Shown one piece after another: positions 1 to 9,286 of a stretch of 64,000 bases of DNA (within the stretch, counting starts at the first letter, position 1; each line of letters starts with the position of its first letter). The stretch comes from Arthrobacter sp. KBS0703 (lineage in GTDB: Bacteria > Actinomycetota > Actinomycetes > Actinomycetales > Micrococcaceae). Position numbers and translations under genes: made by a program. Location of the stretch: the NCBI RefSeq assembly GCF_002008315.2, contig NZ_MVDG02000001.1, forward strand, positions 1,054,001-1,118,000. The letters run 5' to 3'. The notes under the pieces are model-generated. The model was not told the DNA's origin and made no database searches. It saw nothing but the letters and a program-made list of their open reading frames with translations.

Positions 1-441
1 AAGAACTGCGAAGGCCGCGTTCCTGTTCCCGGGGCGTTCACGCCGGAGGACACGGCCATCCTGGCCCAGGCGAACGCCCTCCTGGAGCAGGCGCGTGCCG
101 CCTTCGACAAGCAGGAGTTCAGCCGGGCCCTCGAAGCGATCTGGGGCGTGCTGGGGGACACCAACGCGTACTTCGCCGAGCAGGCCCCCTGGGTCCTGCG
201 GAAGTCCGACGTCGAACGCATGCAGACGGTGCTGTACGTGACCCTCGAGGTCCTGCGCATCGTGGCCATCCTTGCGCAGCCGGTGATGCCGACGGCGACT
301 GCCGCCCTGCTGGGGACACTGGGCCAGCCGGAGGGTGCGGCGCGCCAGTTCGCTGCGATCCCGACGCCGATTGTGGCGGGGACTGAGCTCCCGGCACCCG
401 CTCCGGTTTTCCCGAAGTACGAGGAACCCGCCGAAGCGTAG
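1..441 (+). CDS. metG: Methionyl-tRNA synthetase, C-terminal part (partial)
   Basis: The frame is open from base 1 to the TAG at 439-441, giving 146 codons with no start in the window. The visible part is the helical anticodon-binding domain at the C end of class I methionyl-tRNA synthetase, with the typical stretch WGVLGDTNAYFAEQAPWVL followed by the helix with LRIVAILAQPVMP. The enzyme charges tRNA-Met in the cytosol. The catalytic domain lies upstream, outside the window. No EMAP-like extension follows, so this is the short form. A strong hairpin lies just downstream. Confidence is high on family; length cannot be judged. Confidence 0.9.
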   Translation, partial: KNCEGRVPVPGAFTPEDTAILAQANALLEQARAAFDKQEFSRALEAIWGVLGDTNAYFAEQAPWVLRKSDVERMQTVLYVTLEVLRIVAILAQPVMPTATAALLGTLGQPEGAARQFAAIPTPIVAGTELPAPAPVFPKYEEPAEA

Positions 442-478
442 GACCCGGAGCTCCCGCCGGTCCTGCACCATAGCCGCC

Positions 479-526
479 GACGCCCCCGTACGTCCGAAAT
501 GGACGTACAGGGGCGTCTCGGGTTTT
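479..526 (+). terminator. Intrinsic terminator after metG
   Basis: A 17-bp stem with one mismatch pairs 479-495 with 501-517 around a GAAAT loop. It is followed by TCGGGTTTT. It lies between the metG stop and the leuB promoter region and should separate the two transcripts. Confidence 0.8.
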
Positions 527-576
527 AAGGCAGGACATGCGGGAGCGTCGATCCCGCGTTCGAATAATGAGACAGT

Positions 577-607
577 TTGACCAGAATGTGGATCATTTGG
601 CTACTCT
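577..607 (+). promoter_or_regulatory. Possible leuB promoter (leaderless arrangement)
   Basis: TTGACC at 577-582 and TACTCT at 602-607 are spaced by 19 bases. The predicted start of transcription falls at or next to the leuB ATG at 615, which has no Shine-Dalgarno sequence, so a leaderless mRNA is plausible. The spacing is long and the match modest. Confidence 0.3.
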
Positions 608-614
608 GAAAAAC

Positions 615-1667
615 ATGAGCGCATCCACCATCAATCTTGCTGTCATCCCGGGCGACGGCATTGGCCCCGAGGTCATCGCAGAAGCCCTGAAGGTCCTGGA
701 GAAGGTTGTCGCCGCCGAAGGCGTGACCCTTGAACAGCACCACTACAAGCTGGGTGCCCAGCACTGGCTGGAGACGGGCGAGACGCTCCCCGACGCAGTC
801 CTCGAAGACTTGAGGACCCGCGACGCCATCCTCTTCGGGGCTGTCGGTGCGGCGCCGGGTGACACACGCATTCCGTCCGGAATCATCGAGCGCGAGATGC
901 TCCTCAAGTTGCGCTTCAGCCTCGACCACTTCGTCAACCTGCGGCCCTCCCGTCTCTTCGGCGGCGTGGGCAGCCCGCTGGCCAACCCGGGAAACATCGA
1001 TTTCGTTGTGGTCCGCGAAGGAACCGAGGGCCCCTACGTCGGTAACGGCGGCACCCTGCGCGGAGGAACGCGGCACGAGGTTGCCACGGAAGTATCGCTG
1101 AATACCGCACACGGCGTTGAGCGCGTTGTCCGCGACGCGTTCCGGCGCGCCAACGAACGGCCCCGCAAGAAGCTGACCCTGGTCCACAAGCACAACGTGC
1201 TCGTCTACGCGGGCCACCTGTGGAAGCGCACGGTCGAAGCTGTGGCCGCGGAGTTCCCGCAGGTCACGCACGACTACCTGCACATCGACGCCGCCACGAT
1301 CTTCATGGTCACCGATCCGGCCCGCTTCGACGTGATCGTCACGGACAACCTCTTCGGGGATATCATCACGGACCTCGCCGCCGCAGTGACGGGCGGCATC
1401 GGACTGGCAGCCTCGGGCAACATCAACATGGACCGGACTTCCCCCTCCATGTTCGAGCCGGTCCACGGCTCGGCGCCGGACATTGCGGGCCAGCAGAAGG
1501 CGGACCCCACTGCCGCCATTCTGTCGGCCGCACTTCTTCTGGAGCACCTGGGCTACTCGGCCGCGGCCCGCAGGATCGAGTCCGCGGTGGTGGCCGACGT
1601 CGAAGCCCGCAACGGCGAATCGCGGAGCACAAGCGCCATTGGCGATGCCATCGCCGCGGCCGTCTAG
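615..1667 (+). CDS. leuB: 3-isopropylmalate dehydrogenase
   Basis: The 350-residue product oxidises and decarboxylates 3-isopropylmalate to 2-ketoisocaproate with NAD, the third step of leucine synthesis. Visible family marks are [10 protein letters not shown] near the N end, the metal-binding segment [12 protein letters not shown], and [11 protein letters not shown] near the C end. Length fits the actinobacterial form. ATG at 615 was chosen because the protein then begins [15 protein letters not shown]; the frame is open upstream to 537 with another ATG at 567, but those extra residues do not look conserved. leuCD lie at 14131-16200, and ilvE, the last leucine step, follows 100 bases downstream. 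Confidence 0.95.
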   Translation: MSASTINLAVIPGDGIGPEVIAEALKVLEKVVAAEGVTLEQHHYKLGAQHWLETGETLPDAVLEDLRTRDAILFGAVGAAPGDTRIPSGIIEREMLLKLRFSLDHFVNLRPSRLFGGVGSPLANPGNIDFVVVREGTEGPYVGNGGTLRGGTRHEVATEVSLNTAHGVERVVRDAFRRANERPRKKLTLVHKHNVLVYAGHLWKRTVEAVAAEFPQVTHDYLHIDAATIFMVTDPARFDVIVTDNLFGDIITDLAAAVTGGIGLAASGNINMDRTSPSMFEPVHGSAPDIAGQQKADPTAAILSAALLLEHLGYSAAARRIESAVVADVEARNGESRSTSAIGDAIAAAV

Positions 1668-1767
1668 CCCCTGCCGGCAGGCGTAAGCTTGACCTGAATC
1701 ACCAATTGCTGCCGTGGTCCGACGCTGAACCACGTTCACACACCAGGCAGCCGACCGTGGAGGAACC

Positions 1768-2880
1768 ATGACTCAGACTGCCCATGGCGTCGAATTCACC
1801 CAGCAGCCCTCGGCAACCCCGAAGTCTGCAGAAGAGCGTGCAGCCATCCTGGCGAACCCAGGTTTCGGCAACTATTTCACCGACCACACCGCGATCGTCG
1901 ACTACAGCGTCGACGAGGACGGCAAGGGCGGCTGGCATGACGCGCGCATCGAGGCATACGGTCCCATCTCCCTTGACCCTTCAGCCGCAGTCCTGCACTA
2001 CGGCCAGGAGATCTTCGAGGGCCTCAAGGCCTACCGCCACGCCGACGGTTCCATCTGGACCTTCCGCCCCGAAGCGAACGCCGCACGCCTGAACAACTCC
2101 GCCCGGCGCCTGGCCCTCCCCGAACTCCCGGAAGAGTACTTCCTGGGCGCCATCCGCGAACTCGTGTCCGCGGACAAGGAATGGGTTCCCTCCGGCGACG
2201 GCGAAGCGCTTTACCTGCGCCCGTTCATGATCGCCACTGAGGCCTTCCTTGGTGTCCGTGCCGCCCGTGAAGTGTCCTTCCGCGTCATTGCGTCCCCGGC
2301 TGGCAACTACTTCGGCGGCGAGCTAAAGCCTGTCTCCATCTGGATCTCCCGCGAATACGCCCGCGCCGGCCGCGGCGGAACCGGCGCCGCGAAATGCGGC
2401 GGCAACTACGCTGCGTCGCTGATTGCGCAGCAGGAAGCCGAGGCCCACGGCTGCAAGCAGGTTCTCTTCCTGGACCAGTTCAATGACAACGCCGTCGAAG
2501 AGCTCGGCGGCATGAACGTCTTCTTCGTGATGAAGGACGGCTCCCTGGTGACGCCCGCGCTTAGCGGAACCATCCTGGAGGGCATCACCCGGATGTCCAT
2601 CATCCAGGTGGCCAAGGACATGGGCCGCGAGGTCACCGAACGCAAGATCACACTGGATGAATGGCGTGACGGCGTGGCCTCCGGCGAGATCGCCGAAGTC
2701 TTCGCGTGCGGTACTGCCGCTGTCATCACCCCCATTGGCGTGCTCAAGGACAGCACCGAGTTCATCGGCTCCGAGGACGCGAAGGCGGGGGAGACCACCA
2801 TGGCCATCCGTGAGCAGCTGCTGGGCATCCAGACCGGAACCGTCGAGGACACGCACGGCTGGCTGACCCGGCTGGCCTGA
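1768..2880 (+). CDS. ilvE: Branched-chain amino acid aminotransferase
   Basis: The 370-residue class IV PLP enzyme makes leucine, isoleucine and valine from their keto acids. Seen in the sequence: [15 protein letters not shown], the lysine region [15 protein letters not shown] (Schiff-base lysine in AAKCGGNYA), and [11 protein letters not shown] near residue 245, all typical of the bacterial long form. GAGGA precedes the ATG at good spacing. It follows leuB by 100 bases and a hairpin follows it, so a leuB-ilvE unit is likely. Confidence is high. Confidence 0.95.
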   Translation: MTQTAHGVEFTQQPSATPKSAEERAAILANPGFGNYFTDHTAIVDYSVDEDGKGGWHDARIEAYGPISLDPSAAVLHYGQEIFEGLKAYRHADGSIWTFRPEANAARLNNSARRLALPELPEEYFLGAIRELVSADKEWVPSGDGEALYLRPFMIATEAFLGVRAAREVSFRVIASPAGNYFGGELKPVSIWISREYARAGRGGTGAAKCGGNYAASLIAQQEAEAHGCKQVLFLDQFNDNAVEELGGMNVFFVMKDGSLVTPALSGTILEGITRMSIIQVAKDMGREVTERKITLDEWRDGVASGEIAEVFACGTAAVITPIGVLKDSTEFIGSEDAKAGETTMAIREQLLGIQTGTVEDTHGWLTRLA

Positions 2881-2897
2881 GCAGTCCATTCCTAGTT

Positions 2898-2952
2898 CGA
2901 CGGCGGGTGGCCGGCGGAGCTGCTGCGGCGGCCAGCCGGCCACCCTCCGTCG
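2898..2952 (+). terminator. Large inverted repeat, probable ilvE terminator
   Basis: An 18-bp stem with one mismatch pairs 2898-2915 with 2935-2952 around a 19-base GC-rich loop. No T-run follows, so termination would need help or be incomplete. It lies just after the ilvE stop and 42 bases before the next start. Confidence 0.5.
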
Positions 2953-2993
2953 TGCTGGCGGAGTTGTGCTGGCGGAAATGCAAGAATAAAAGT

Positions 2994-3791
2994 GTGAATC
3001 CGGACACCACGCCCGCCCTGGCCGCCAGCAGCCCGCTGACCAGGTACCGCCTGGCCCCCAACCCTGGGCCGATGAGCCTGGACGGCACCAACTCCTACGT
3101 CATTGGAGAGCCCGGCCATCCGGCTGCCGTCGTAGCTGATCCGGGGCCGGCGGACGAACGGCACCTTCAGGAGCTGGCCGGCACCGGTTCGGTGGAGCTC
3201 ATCCTGATCACGCACCGGCATGCGGACCACACGGCGGGGGCGGCACGGCTGCACGAACTCACCGGCGCTCCGGTCCGTGCCGCCGATCCGGCGCACTGCC
3301 TCGCGGGGGCACCGCTGCTGCCGGGGGAAACCATCGCGGCCGGCGGGACCGAAATCAGGGTGGTTGCCACCCCGGGACACACCTCCGATTCCGTCTGCTT
3401 CCATCTGCCCTTCGACGGGGCTTCCGGCTCTGTGCTGACCGGCGACACCATCCTGGGCCGCGGCACCACCGTCCTGGATCACCCGGACGGCAGGCTGAGC
3501 GACTATCTGTCCTCGCTTGACCGGCTGGAACTGCTCGGGCCAGCCACCGTCCTGCCGGCCCACGGGCCGGTCCTTCCGGCACTCGATGCCGTGGTCCGCG
3601 CCTACCGGGACCACCGGCTGGACCGGCTGGCCCAGATCAGGGCCGCGCTCTCGGACCTGGGCGGGGACGCCGGCGTTACTGAGGTCACCAACGTTGTCTA
3701 TTCCGACGTCGATCCCTCAGTGCGGAGGGCGGCCGAGAACTCCGTTGCGGCCCAGCTCGAATACCTGCGCACGCTCCGTGACCGGACATGA
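2994..3791 (+). CDS. Metallo-beta-lactamase fold hydrolase
   Basis: The product of about 265 residues carries the zinc-binding motif THRHADHTAGA (HxHxDH), a later metal histidine in ATPGHTSDSV, GDTILG and PAHGPV, in the order seen in LACTB2/glyoxalase-II-like hydrolases. The substrate cannot be told from sequence. GTG at 2994 was chosen because VNPDTTPALAAS then begins the protein; the frame is open from 2907, but that would put the start inside the inverted repeat. It stands between ilvE and an FAH-family gene on the same strand. Confidence is high on the fold, low on function. Confidence 0.85.
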   Translation: MNPDTTPALAASSPLTRYRLAPNPGPMSLDGTNSYVIGEPGHPAAVVADPGPADERHLQELAGTGSVELILITHRHADHTAGAARLHELTGAPVRAADPAHCLAGAPLLPGETIAAGGTEIRVVATPGHTSDSVCFHLPFDGASGSVLTGDTILGRGTTVLDHPDGRLSDYLSSLDRLELLGPATVLPAHGPVLPALDAVVRAYRDHRLDRLAQIRAALSDLGGDAGVTEVTNVVYSDVDPSVRRAAENSVAAQLEYLRTLRDRT

Positions 3792-3836
3792 CCCGGTGCG
3801 GCAGGGGAGCCGGGCCGGGACTGTAGGCTTGGAACC

Positions 3837-4613
3837 ATGCGTATTGCCCGGTTTGTAGTCGATTCTGATCCCCTCTACGGCATTGTGGAAGGCCAGCCCG
3901 GCAGTGAGGAAATCACTGTCATCAACGGCGACCCCTTCTTCAACGGTGTGGAGCGCACGCACGTCCGCCACAAGCTGGAGGACGTCCGCCTGCTGGCACC
4001 GATCATTCCGCGCAGCAAGGTGATTGGGGTGGGGCGGAACTTCGTCGAACACGCCCGCGAGCTCGGGAACGACGTGCCGCAGCAGCCGCTCCTGTTCCTG
4101 AAGCCGAACACCTCGGTGGTGGGCCCCAACGATCCCATCGTGCTGCCGGAGTTCTCCGACGAGGTCTCCTACGAGGCCGAGCTCTGCGTCGTGATCGGCC
4201 GTATCTGCAAGGACGTTCCCGAAGAACGCGTGGACGACGTCATCTTCGGCTACACCTGCGGCAACGACCTCACCGCCCGCGACGTCCAGAAAACCGACCT
4301 GCAGTGGGCCCGCGCCAAGGGCTTTGACACCTCGGCCCCGCTCGGCCCGTGGATTGAAACCGAACTGGACCCCGAAGACCTGTGCATCAAGGGCTGGCTC
4401 AACGGGGAACTCCGCCAGGACGGCAGCACCAACCAGATGATCCGCGGCGTCCGGGAACTCGTCTCCATCGTTTCGAGCGCGTTCACGCTCCTGCCCGGCG
4501 ACGTCATCATGACGGGAACGCCGGCCGGCGTGGACCTCGTGAAGGCCGGCGACCGGTATGAGGTCGAGATCGAGGGCATCGGGCGACTCTCCAACCCGGT
4601 GGTCCGGCGCTAA
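3837..4613 (+). CDS. Fumarylacetoacetate hydrolase family protein
   Basis: The 258-residue protein has the FAH catalytic fold: IGVGRNFVEHARELG, the metal-binding acidic pair in SYEAELCVVIGR, the segment GYTCGNDLTARDVQ, and VIMTGTPAGVDLVKAGD near the C end. Family members cleave or isomerise acylpyruvates and ring-opened aromatic acids; no aromatic operon surrounds it, so a general acylpyruvase or oxaloacetate tautomerase role is equally possible. ATG at 3837 fits the start MRIARFVV, typical of the family. A strong terminator follows 32 bases after the stop. Confidence 0.9.
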   Translation: MRIARFVVDSDPLYGIVEGQPGSEEITVINGDPFFNGVERTHVRHKLEDVRLLAPIIPRSKVIGVGRNFVEHARELGNDVPQQPLLFLKPNTSVVGPNDPIVLPEFSDEVSYEAELCVVIGRICKDVPEERVDDVIFGYTCGNDLTARDVQKTDLQWARAKGFDTSAPLGPWIETELDPEDLCIKGWLNGELRQDGSTNQMIRGVRELVSIVSSAFTLLPGDVIMTGTPAGVDLVKAGDRYEVEIEGIGRLSNPVVRR

Positions 4614-4645
4614 CAGCTCCGCTAACAAGAAGCTGCACCGATTTT

Positions 4646-4687
4646 GGACAGCCGCACCGTGGTTCCACGGTGCGGCTGTCCGTTTTC
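4646..4687 (+). terminator. Intrinsic terminator after the FAH-family gene
   Basis: Perfect 17-base arms (4646-4662 and 4665-4681) are followed by GTTTTC. It separates the FAH gene from gltX. Confidence 0.85.
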
Positions 4688-4742
4688 GCAGCGGCATTCC
4701 GGGCCGGTAGTGATGGCAGGGATTGGTAATGTTGGTACCACT

Positions 4743-6281
4743 ATGACTACTGCTTCCGCGTCCGACGCCGTTTCCAGCTCCGCCCCGATTGCTGCCCCCA
4801 CCGGTGAAGTCACCGCTGACACCCCGGTCAGGGTCCGGTTTTGCCCGTCGCCCACGGGCACCCCGCACGTGGGACTGATCCGTACGGCCCTCTTCAACTG
4901 GGCCCACGCCCGGCACACCAACGGCACCTTCGTGTTCCGGATCGAGGACACGGACGCTGCCCGCGACTCGGAGGAGAGCTACCAGCAGCTGCTGGAGGCC
5001 CTGAAGTGGCTCGGCATCACCTGGGAAGAAGGCGTGGAAGTTGGCGGCCCGCACGAGCCCTACCGCCAGTCGCAGCGCCTGGACCTCTACAAGGACGTGG
5101 TGGCCAAGCTGATCGACGCCGGCTACGCCTACGAGTGCTATTCCTCGCCGGAGGAAGTCGAAGCCCGTCACCGCGCCGCCGGCCGCGACCCCAAGCTCGG
5201 CTACGACAACTTTGACCGCGAGCTGTCCGAGGAGCAGCTTGCCGCGTTCAAGGCCGACGGTCGCCAGCCGGTGCTGCGCGTCCGCATGCCCGACGAAGAC
5301 GTCACGTTTACGGACATGGTCCGCGGCGACATCACGTTCAAGGCCGGCAGCATCCCGGATTACGTCATTGTCCGCGCCGACGGGTCCCCGCTCTACACCC
5401 TGGTCAACCCGGTGGATGACGCCCTCATGGGGATCACGCACGTGCTTCGCGGCGAAGACCTGCTCTCCTCCACGCCCCGCCAGGTGGTGCTGATCCGGGC
5501 CCTGATGGACATCGGCGTCGCCAGCTACATGCCGGTCTTCGGGCACCTGCCGTACGTCATGGGGGAGGGCAACAAGAAGCTCTCCAAGCGCGACCCCCAG
5601 TCCAACCTGTTCCTGCTCCGGGACCGCGGCTTTATCCCCGAAGGCCTGCTGAACTACCTGTCCCTGCTCGGCTGGAGCCTGTCCGCCGATGAGGACATCT
5701 TCACCGTGGAGCAGCTCATCGAGCACTTCGACGTCAACAACGTCCTCGCCAACCCGGCCCGCTTCGACATCAAGAAGGCCGAGGCGATCAACGGCACCCA
5801 CATCCGCATGCTTGAGCCGGAGGATTTCCGGGCACGCCTCGTACCGTACCTGCGCGCCGCCGGATTCGTGGGCGAGAGCCTCACGGCACGGCAGGAGGAG
5901 ATCCTCGCCGAGGCAGCGCCGCTGATCCAGGAGCGCATCTCCCTGCTGGGCGAGGCACCCGAGATGCTCGCCTTCCTGTTCAAGAGCGACGACGCCATCG
6001 ACATCGCGGACGACGCACGCAAGGGCCTGCCGGCCAACCTGGCCGAGGTGCTGGACGCCGCGCTGGCCGCCCTCGAGCCCGTCGCCGACTGGACGGCCGA
6101 GAACATCCAGACGGCCCTGAAGGAAGCCCTCGTGGAAGGCCTCGGCGTCAAGCCGCGACTGGCGTTCGGACCCGTCCGCACCGCGATTTCCGGGCGCCGG
6201 ATCTCCCCGCCACTGTTCGAATCCATGGTGATCCTGGGCAAGGAATCGTCGCTGGCGCGCCTGCGCGCCTTCCGCGGCTGA
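4743..6281 (+). CDS. gltX: Glutamyl-tRNA synthetase
   Basis: The 512-residue class I synthetase charges tRNA-Glu, and probably tRNA-Gln for later amidation; both tRNA genes lie at 8909-9183. The HIGH-type signature is [19 protein letters not shown] and the KMSKS-type is KKLSKRD. The ATG at 4743 gives a Ser/Ala-rich leader of about 28 residues before the conserved [11 protein letters not shown]; in-frame codons further upstream overlap the preceding terminator and are unlikely starts. The stop overlaps the start of the HAD gene by one base (TGATG), so the two are probably coupled in translation. Confidence 0.96.
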   Translation: MTTASASDAVSSSAPIAAPTGEVTADTPVRVRFCPSPTGTPHVGLIRTALFNWAHARHTNGTFVFRIEDTDAARDSEESYQQLLEALKWLGITWEEGVEVGGPHEPYRQSQRLDLYKDVVAKLIDAGYAYECYSSPEEVEARHRAAGRDPKLGYDNFDRELSEEQLAAFKADGRQPVLRVRMPDEDVTFTDMVRGDITFKAGSIPDYVIVRADGSPLYTLVNPVDDALMGITHVLRGEDLLSSTPRQVVLIRALMDIGVASYMPVFGHLPYVMGEGNKKLSKRDPQSNLFLLRDRGFIPEGLLNYLSLLGWSLSADEDIFTVEQLIEHFDVNNVLANPARFDIKKAEAINGTHIRMLEPEDFRARLVPYLRAAGFVGESLTARQEEILAEAAPLIQERISLLGEAPEMLAFLFKSDDAIDIADDARKGLPANLAEVLDAALAALEPVADWTAENIQTALKEALVEGLGVKPRLAFGPVRTAISGRRISPPLFESMVILGKESSLARLRAFRG

Positions 6282-7039
6282 TGACCCGCCCGGCCGCGAA
6301 AACCGGCGGCGCGCTCCACCGCCGGCCGCCGGGTGCTGTCAGCGGGGTCCTGTTCGACATCGACGACACGCTGGTGGACCTTGCCTACGCCATGACCACG
6401 GCGTTGCGCGATGTCAGCGAACACCTCCTGCCCCGCCTGGACCAGGCGGGGTGGGAGAAATTCGGCAGGATCTTCACCCACGAAACCACGCACTACTACG
6501 ACCGCTACCTCGCCGGCGAACTGACGTTCAACGAGCAGCGGCTGCTCCGAGGCCGGGCGGCGCTGGGCCATTTCGGCGTCGAACTGGGCGAAGGCGAGGA
6601 GTCCCGGCGCTGGCTCAGTTCTTATTCGATCCTCCAGCCCAGCTACGTCAGGGCGTTCGAGGACGTTGCCCCGCTCCTGGACGCACTGGACGCGGCCGGC
6701 ATTCCCTACGGTGCGGTGAGCAACAACGTCCACGACTACCAGCGGGTTAAGCTGGACAGCGCCGGACTGGAACGCATCGGAATCCTGGTGGGGACGGACA
6801 CCGTGGGCGTGCCCAAGCCGGACCCCGCCATCTACCTGGAGGGTGTCCGGCTTCTCGGCAGTTCCGCGGACAAAACCCTCTATGTGGGGGACAACCGGCT
6901 GCTCGATGCTGAAGGCTCGACGGCGGCCGGCCTGCTGGGCGTCTGGCTGAACCGCACCGGCGAGCCGGAGCCGGACTTTCAGGGCCACGAGATCCGCTCC
7001 CTGATGGAACTGCTAGCGTGGTTGGCGCCACCCGAGTAA
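6281..7039 (+). CDS. HAD-superfamily hydrolase
   Basis: The 252-residue protein shows the HAD motifs: LFDIDDTLVDL (nucleophile and acid-base Asp pair), VSNNVHD (motif II), and PKPDPAIY plus YVGDNRLLDAEG (motifs III and IV). A helical cap lies between about residues 45 and 120, as in the phosphoglycolate phosphatase/YjjG group. It probably removes phosphate from a small metabolite; the substrate is unknown. It shares one base with gltX and is likely co-transcribed. It converges on the membrane repeat gene, with only 23 bases between stops. Confidence 0.88.
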   Translation: MTRPAAKTGGALHRRPPGAVSGVLFDIDDTLVDLAYAMTTALRDVSEHLLPRLDQAGWEKFGRIFTHETTHYYDRYLAGELTFNEQRLLRGRAALGHFGVELGEGEESRRWLSSYSILQPSYVRAFEDVAPLLDALDAAGIPYGAVSNNVHDYQRVKLDSAGLERIGILVGTDTVGVPKPDPAIYLEGVRLLGSSADKTLYVGDNRLLDAEGSTAAGLLGVWLNRTGEPEPDFQGHEIRSLMELLAWLAPPE

Positions 7040-7062
7040 GGCCGGCTCCGGCATCGTGCGGC

Positions 7063-8559
7063 TCAGGAGGTTTGCCGTAACGGCCGCCTTGACCGCAGTG
7101 CAAGGAACGCGCCCGCAGAGCCGAGGCCCAGCACGCCCACGAGGCCCAGGGCCAGGGCAGCGTCGGACTGCCGCACCATGCTCGTGGGAGACACGGCGGC
7201 GGCCGCCGAATACAGGGTGCCGGTGCCTTCCGCGATCCGGGCGTTGCCGTCAGCGAGTTTGTCCGCGCCGGTGGCAAGCCGCGTGGAACCGGCGGCAAGC
7301 CGGGTGTTTCCGTCCGACAGCTTGGAGGCGCCGGCCGCGAGGGCTTGGGAGCCGCTGAGCAGCCCTGGGCTGCCTGGATTAGCCGGGTCTCCCTTGATGC
7401 CGGTGTTCAGCGCCACCGTACCGTCGGCCAGGCGCTGGCTGCCCTCGGTAATCCTTGCACTGGCCTTGAGCAGTCCGGGGCGCTCCGGATTCCCGGGGAC
7501 GCCGTCCATGCCCACGCGGAGTTTGGACGTACCCTCGGCCAGGAGCTCGGTGCCCATCACGACGCCGGGGCTCTGGGGATCCCTGCTGTTTAGCTTGACG
7601 GCCAGGGTGGCGAATCCTGCCGTCAGCTTCCCGGTCCCTGAGTGGAGCTGTCCGGCACCCGCCTCCAGCCGTGCCGCGCCCGCGTTGAGCAGCGCGGCAC
7701 CGGACTGCAGCTGGGAGGCGCCCGCGTCCAGCTTCTGCGCGCCTTCCCTGATCTTTGCGATCTTGTCCTTAACCACGGACAAGGGAACCAAACCCTGCAC
7801 GGGATCCGAGGCAGCTGCCTCCAACAGCTCCAGCGCCTGTGCGATGGCGGCCGTCCCGGTCCCTGCCGCGGGGTCGCTGTTCGCGCCGCGGTAGCCCTTG
7901 AGCTGGACTGTGCCGGCTGCCAGCCGGCTGGTGCCGGCGGCCAGATCGGAGGTTCCGTCCGCCAGCCGCGCTGCTCCGCCGTCGAGCTGGGTGGCGCCGT
8001 CCGCCAGGTTGTTCGGGGCGTTGCCCGCCGCGGTCGGCGTCAGGGCGGCGGAAAGCCGGACGGCTCCGGACGCGAGTTTGTGGGCGCCGTCGTCGACCTT
8101 GTAGACGCCGGGGGCGAGTTTGCTGTTGACATCGTTTTCGATCTTCACGGCGCCAGCAGCGAGTTTGGCGGCCCCGCTCTCAAGCTTGTCAGCCCCCGGA
8201 GCGAGTTTGCCGCTGATCCCTGAGTGGATCCTGTCCGCGCCTTCCGCGAGTTTTACTGCCCCTGTGTCCGCCAGGCTGGCACCGCTGGCCAGCTGACCGG
8301 CGCCCGTCTTCAACTTTTCTGCGCCCGTGGACGCCAGCCCGGCACCGTCCCGCAGCTTGGCCGAGCCGTCCGTGACGCGTCCGGTCACGAGCGTATAGAA
8401 CGCCAGCAGTGCCACGAGCAGCAGGGCAAGGATCGCGATGGCGACCTGTTGGGCCCGGGGCCGGGTCCGCCCCGCAACGAAGGCACGGCCCATTGATTGA
8501 CGCGTTTCCGGCCCGGATGGTGATGACATGGGCGATTCCGGCACAGATGGTTCCGACAC
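7063..8559 (-). CDS. Membrane-anchored repeat protein, YhgE/Pip-like
   Basis: The product of about 498 residues has one N-terminal membrane segment (AILALLLVALLAFYTLV), a surface stretch of some 400 residues, and one C-terminal membrane segment (LALGLVGVLGLGSAGAFLAL) with a basic tail. The middle is built from a 7-residue pattern near GAxxLxxG, the X-X-G heptad of the YhgE/Pip family, plus three longer PGLL-type units at about 7300-7600. Most YhgE proteins have several C-terminal membrane helices; this one has a single one. GTG at 8559 was chosen for the GAGAGG eight bases upstream; the frame is open to 8670. Function is unknown; an envelope or secretion role is a guess. Confidence 0.75.
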   Translation of the reverse strand: MSEPSVPESPMSSPSGPETRQSMGRAFVAGRTRPRAQQVAIAILALLLVALLAFYTLVTGRVTDGSAKLRDGAGLASTGAEKLKTGAGQLASGASLADTGAVKLAEGADRIHSGISGKLAPGADKLESGAAKLAAGAVKIENDVNSKLAPGVYKVDDGAHKLASGAVRLSAALTPTAAGNAPNNLADGATQLDGGAARLADGTSDLAAGTSRLAAGTVQLKGYRGANSDPAAGTGTAAIAQALELLEAAASDPVQGLVPLSVVKDKIAKIREGAQKLDAGASQLQSGAALLNAGAARLEAGAGQLHSGTGKLTAGFATLAVKLNSRDPQSPGVVMGTELLAEGTSKLRVGMDGVPGNPERPGLLKASARITEGSQRLADGTVALNTGIKGDPANPGSPGLLSGSQALAAGASKLSDGNTRLAAGSTRLATGADKLADGNARIAEGTGTLYSAAAAVSPTSMVRQSDAALALGLVGVLGLGSAGAFLALRSRRPLRQTS

Positions 8560-8684
8560 AGGTGGTTCCTCTCGACGGTTCTGCCGACGGCGGCATTGCC
8601 GCCGGCCATATCCCGCAACTGTGATGCAGCTAACAACAGCGAATGCTCGCAGGTCGGCCGGCAAAGACATGGGGAGGTGGGTGG

Positions 8685-8712
8685 TTACTCGCTAGTAACT
8701 TACCGAGAGTAA
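8685..8712. promoter_or_regulatory. Two tandem operator-like palindromes
   Basis: TTACT-n4-AGTAA at 8685-8698 is followed by TTAC-n5-GTAA at 8700-8712, upstream of the repeat membrane gene. The form is that of TetR-family operators. A third palindrome, AGTAATTACT, lies at 8841-8850. The whole 8560-8908 stretch holds no gene; apart from these sites I see nothing in it. No regulator gene is adjacent. Confidence 0.45.
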
Positions 8713-8908
8713 ACTTATTTATGGCGGATTTGCAAGGGTTTTCCCGGTTTCGGCGCGTGCGGGGCGCCATATCCCGCCCCGCGCGGGGGGAATCCGGCGG
8801 CTGCTGGCGCCGATTTGTGCGGGGCAAAACTCTCGGGTAAAGTAATTACTCGTGCTGAGGCGCTCGGAGCGAAGGTTTAGGCCTTTCCGACCGGCCCGAA
8901 AGTTCCAT

Positions 8909-8980
8909 TGGGATATGGTGTAATTGGCAACACTACGGTTTCTGGTACCGTCATTCTAGGTTCGAGTCCTGGTATCCCAG
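8909..8980 (+). tRNA. tRNA-Gln (CTG)
   Basis: A 72-base cloverleaf. The acceptor stem pairs 8909-8915 with 8973-8979, the discriminator is G8980, the anticodon stem is 8935-8939 with 8947-8951, and the anticodon CTG is at 8942-8944. GGTTCGAGTCC forms the T arm. No CCA is encoded. Confidence 0.95.
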
Positions 8981-9110
8981 CTCTGAAAATCCGCGGAATT
9001 CCGCTGATTATCGGAAGTTTCAAGTCAGGCTTTTCGATTTGAAACGCTTGCTGAGTGTATGAAATAATCACTTAGCTTGACCGGCGCAATTGCTGGTTTG
9101 GAGAGTACGC

Positions 9111-9183
9111 GGCCCCATCGTATAGCGGCCTAGTACGCTGCCCTCTCACGGCGGTAACGCGGGTTCGAATCCCGCTGGGGTCA
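9111..9183 (+). tRNA. tRNA-Glu (CTC)
   Basis: A 73-base cloverleaf. The acceptor stem pairs 9111-9117 with 9176-9182 (one G-U), the discriminator is A9183, and the anticodon stem CTGCC/GGCGG encloses loop CTCTCAC with anticodon CTC. The T arm is GCGGGTTCGAATCCCGC. A CCA follows at 9184-9186, so the 3' end may be encoded. Confidence 0.95.
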
Positions 9184-9191
9184 CCAAGGAA

Positions 9192-9229
9192 CCGGCTCCG
9201 GGCATCTGCCCGGGGCCGGCTTTTCTTTG
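9192..9229 (+). terminator. Intrinsic terminator after tRNA-Glu
   Basis: A 12-bp stem (9192-9203 with 9208-9219, one G-T) with loop ATCT is followed by CTTTTCTTT. Confidence 0.88.
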
Positions 9230-9286
9230 TCCGGCCGCCACGGCCTGCCTGAGCTTCAGCAGATCCTGAACTGGCATGATGATGCT

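Noticed and set aside
525..1769. 414-codon open frame on - opposite leuB
   Set aside because: leuB is unambiguous and the - frame spans its promoter; Gly/Val/Asp-rich antisense type.
2898..2952. Large inverted repeat as an attenuator or riboswitch for the hydrolase gene
   Set aside because: It has no conserved riboswitch core and its stem-loop is better explained as the end of ilvE.
3717..5801. 694-codon open frame on - opposite the FAH gene and gltX
   Set aside because: It is a GC-rich shadow of two clear genes on +, runs across a strong terminator, and its sequence has no domain sense.
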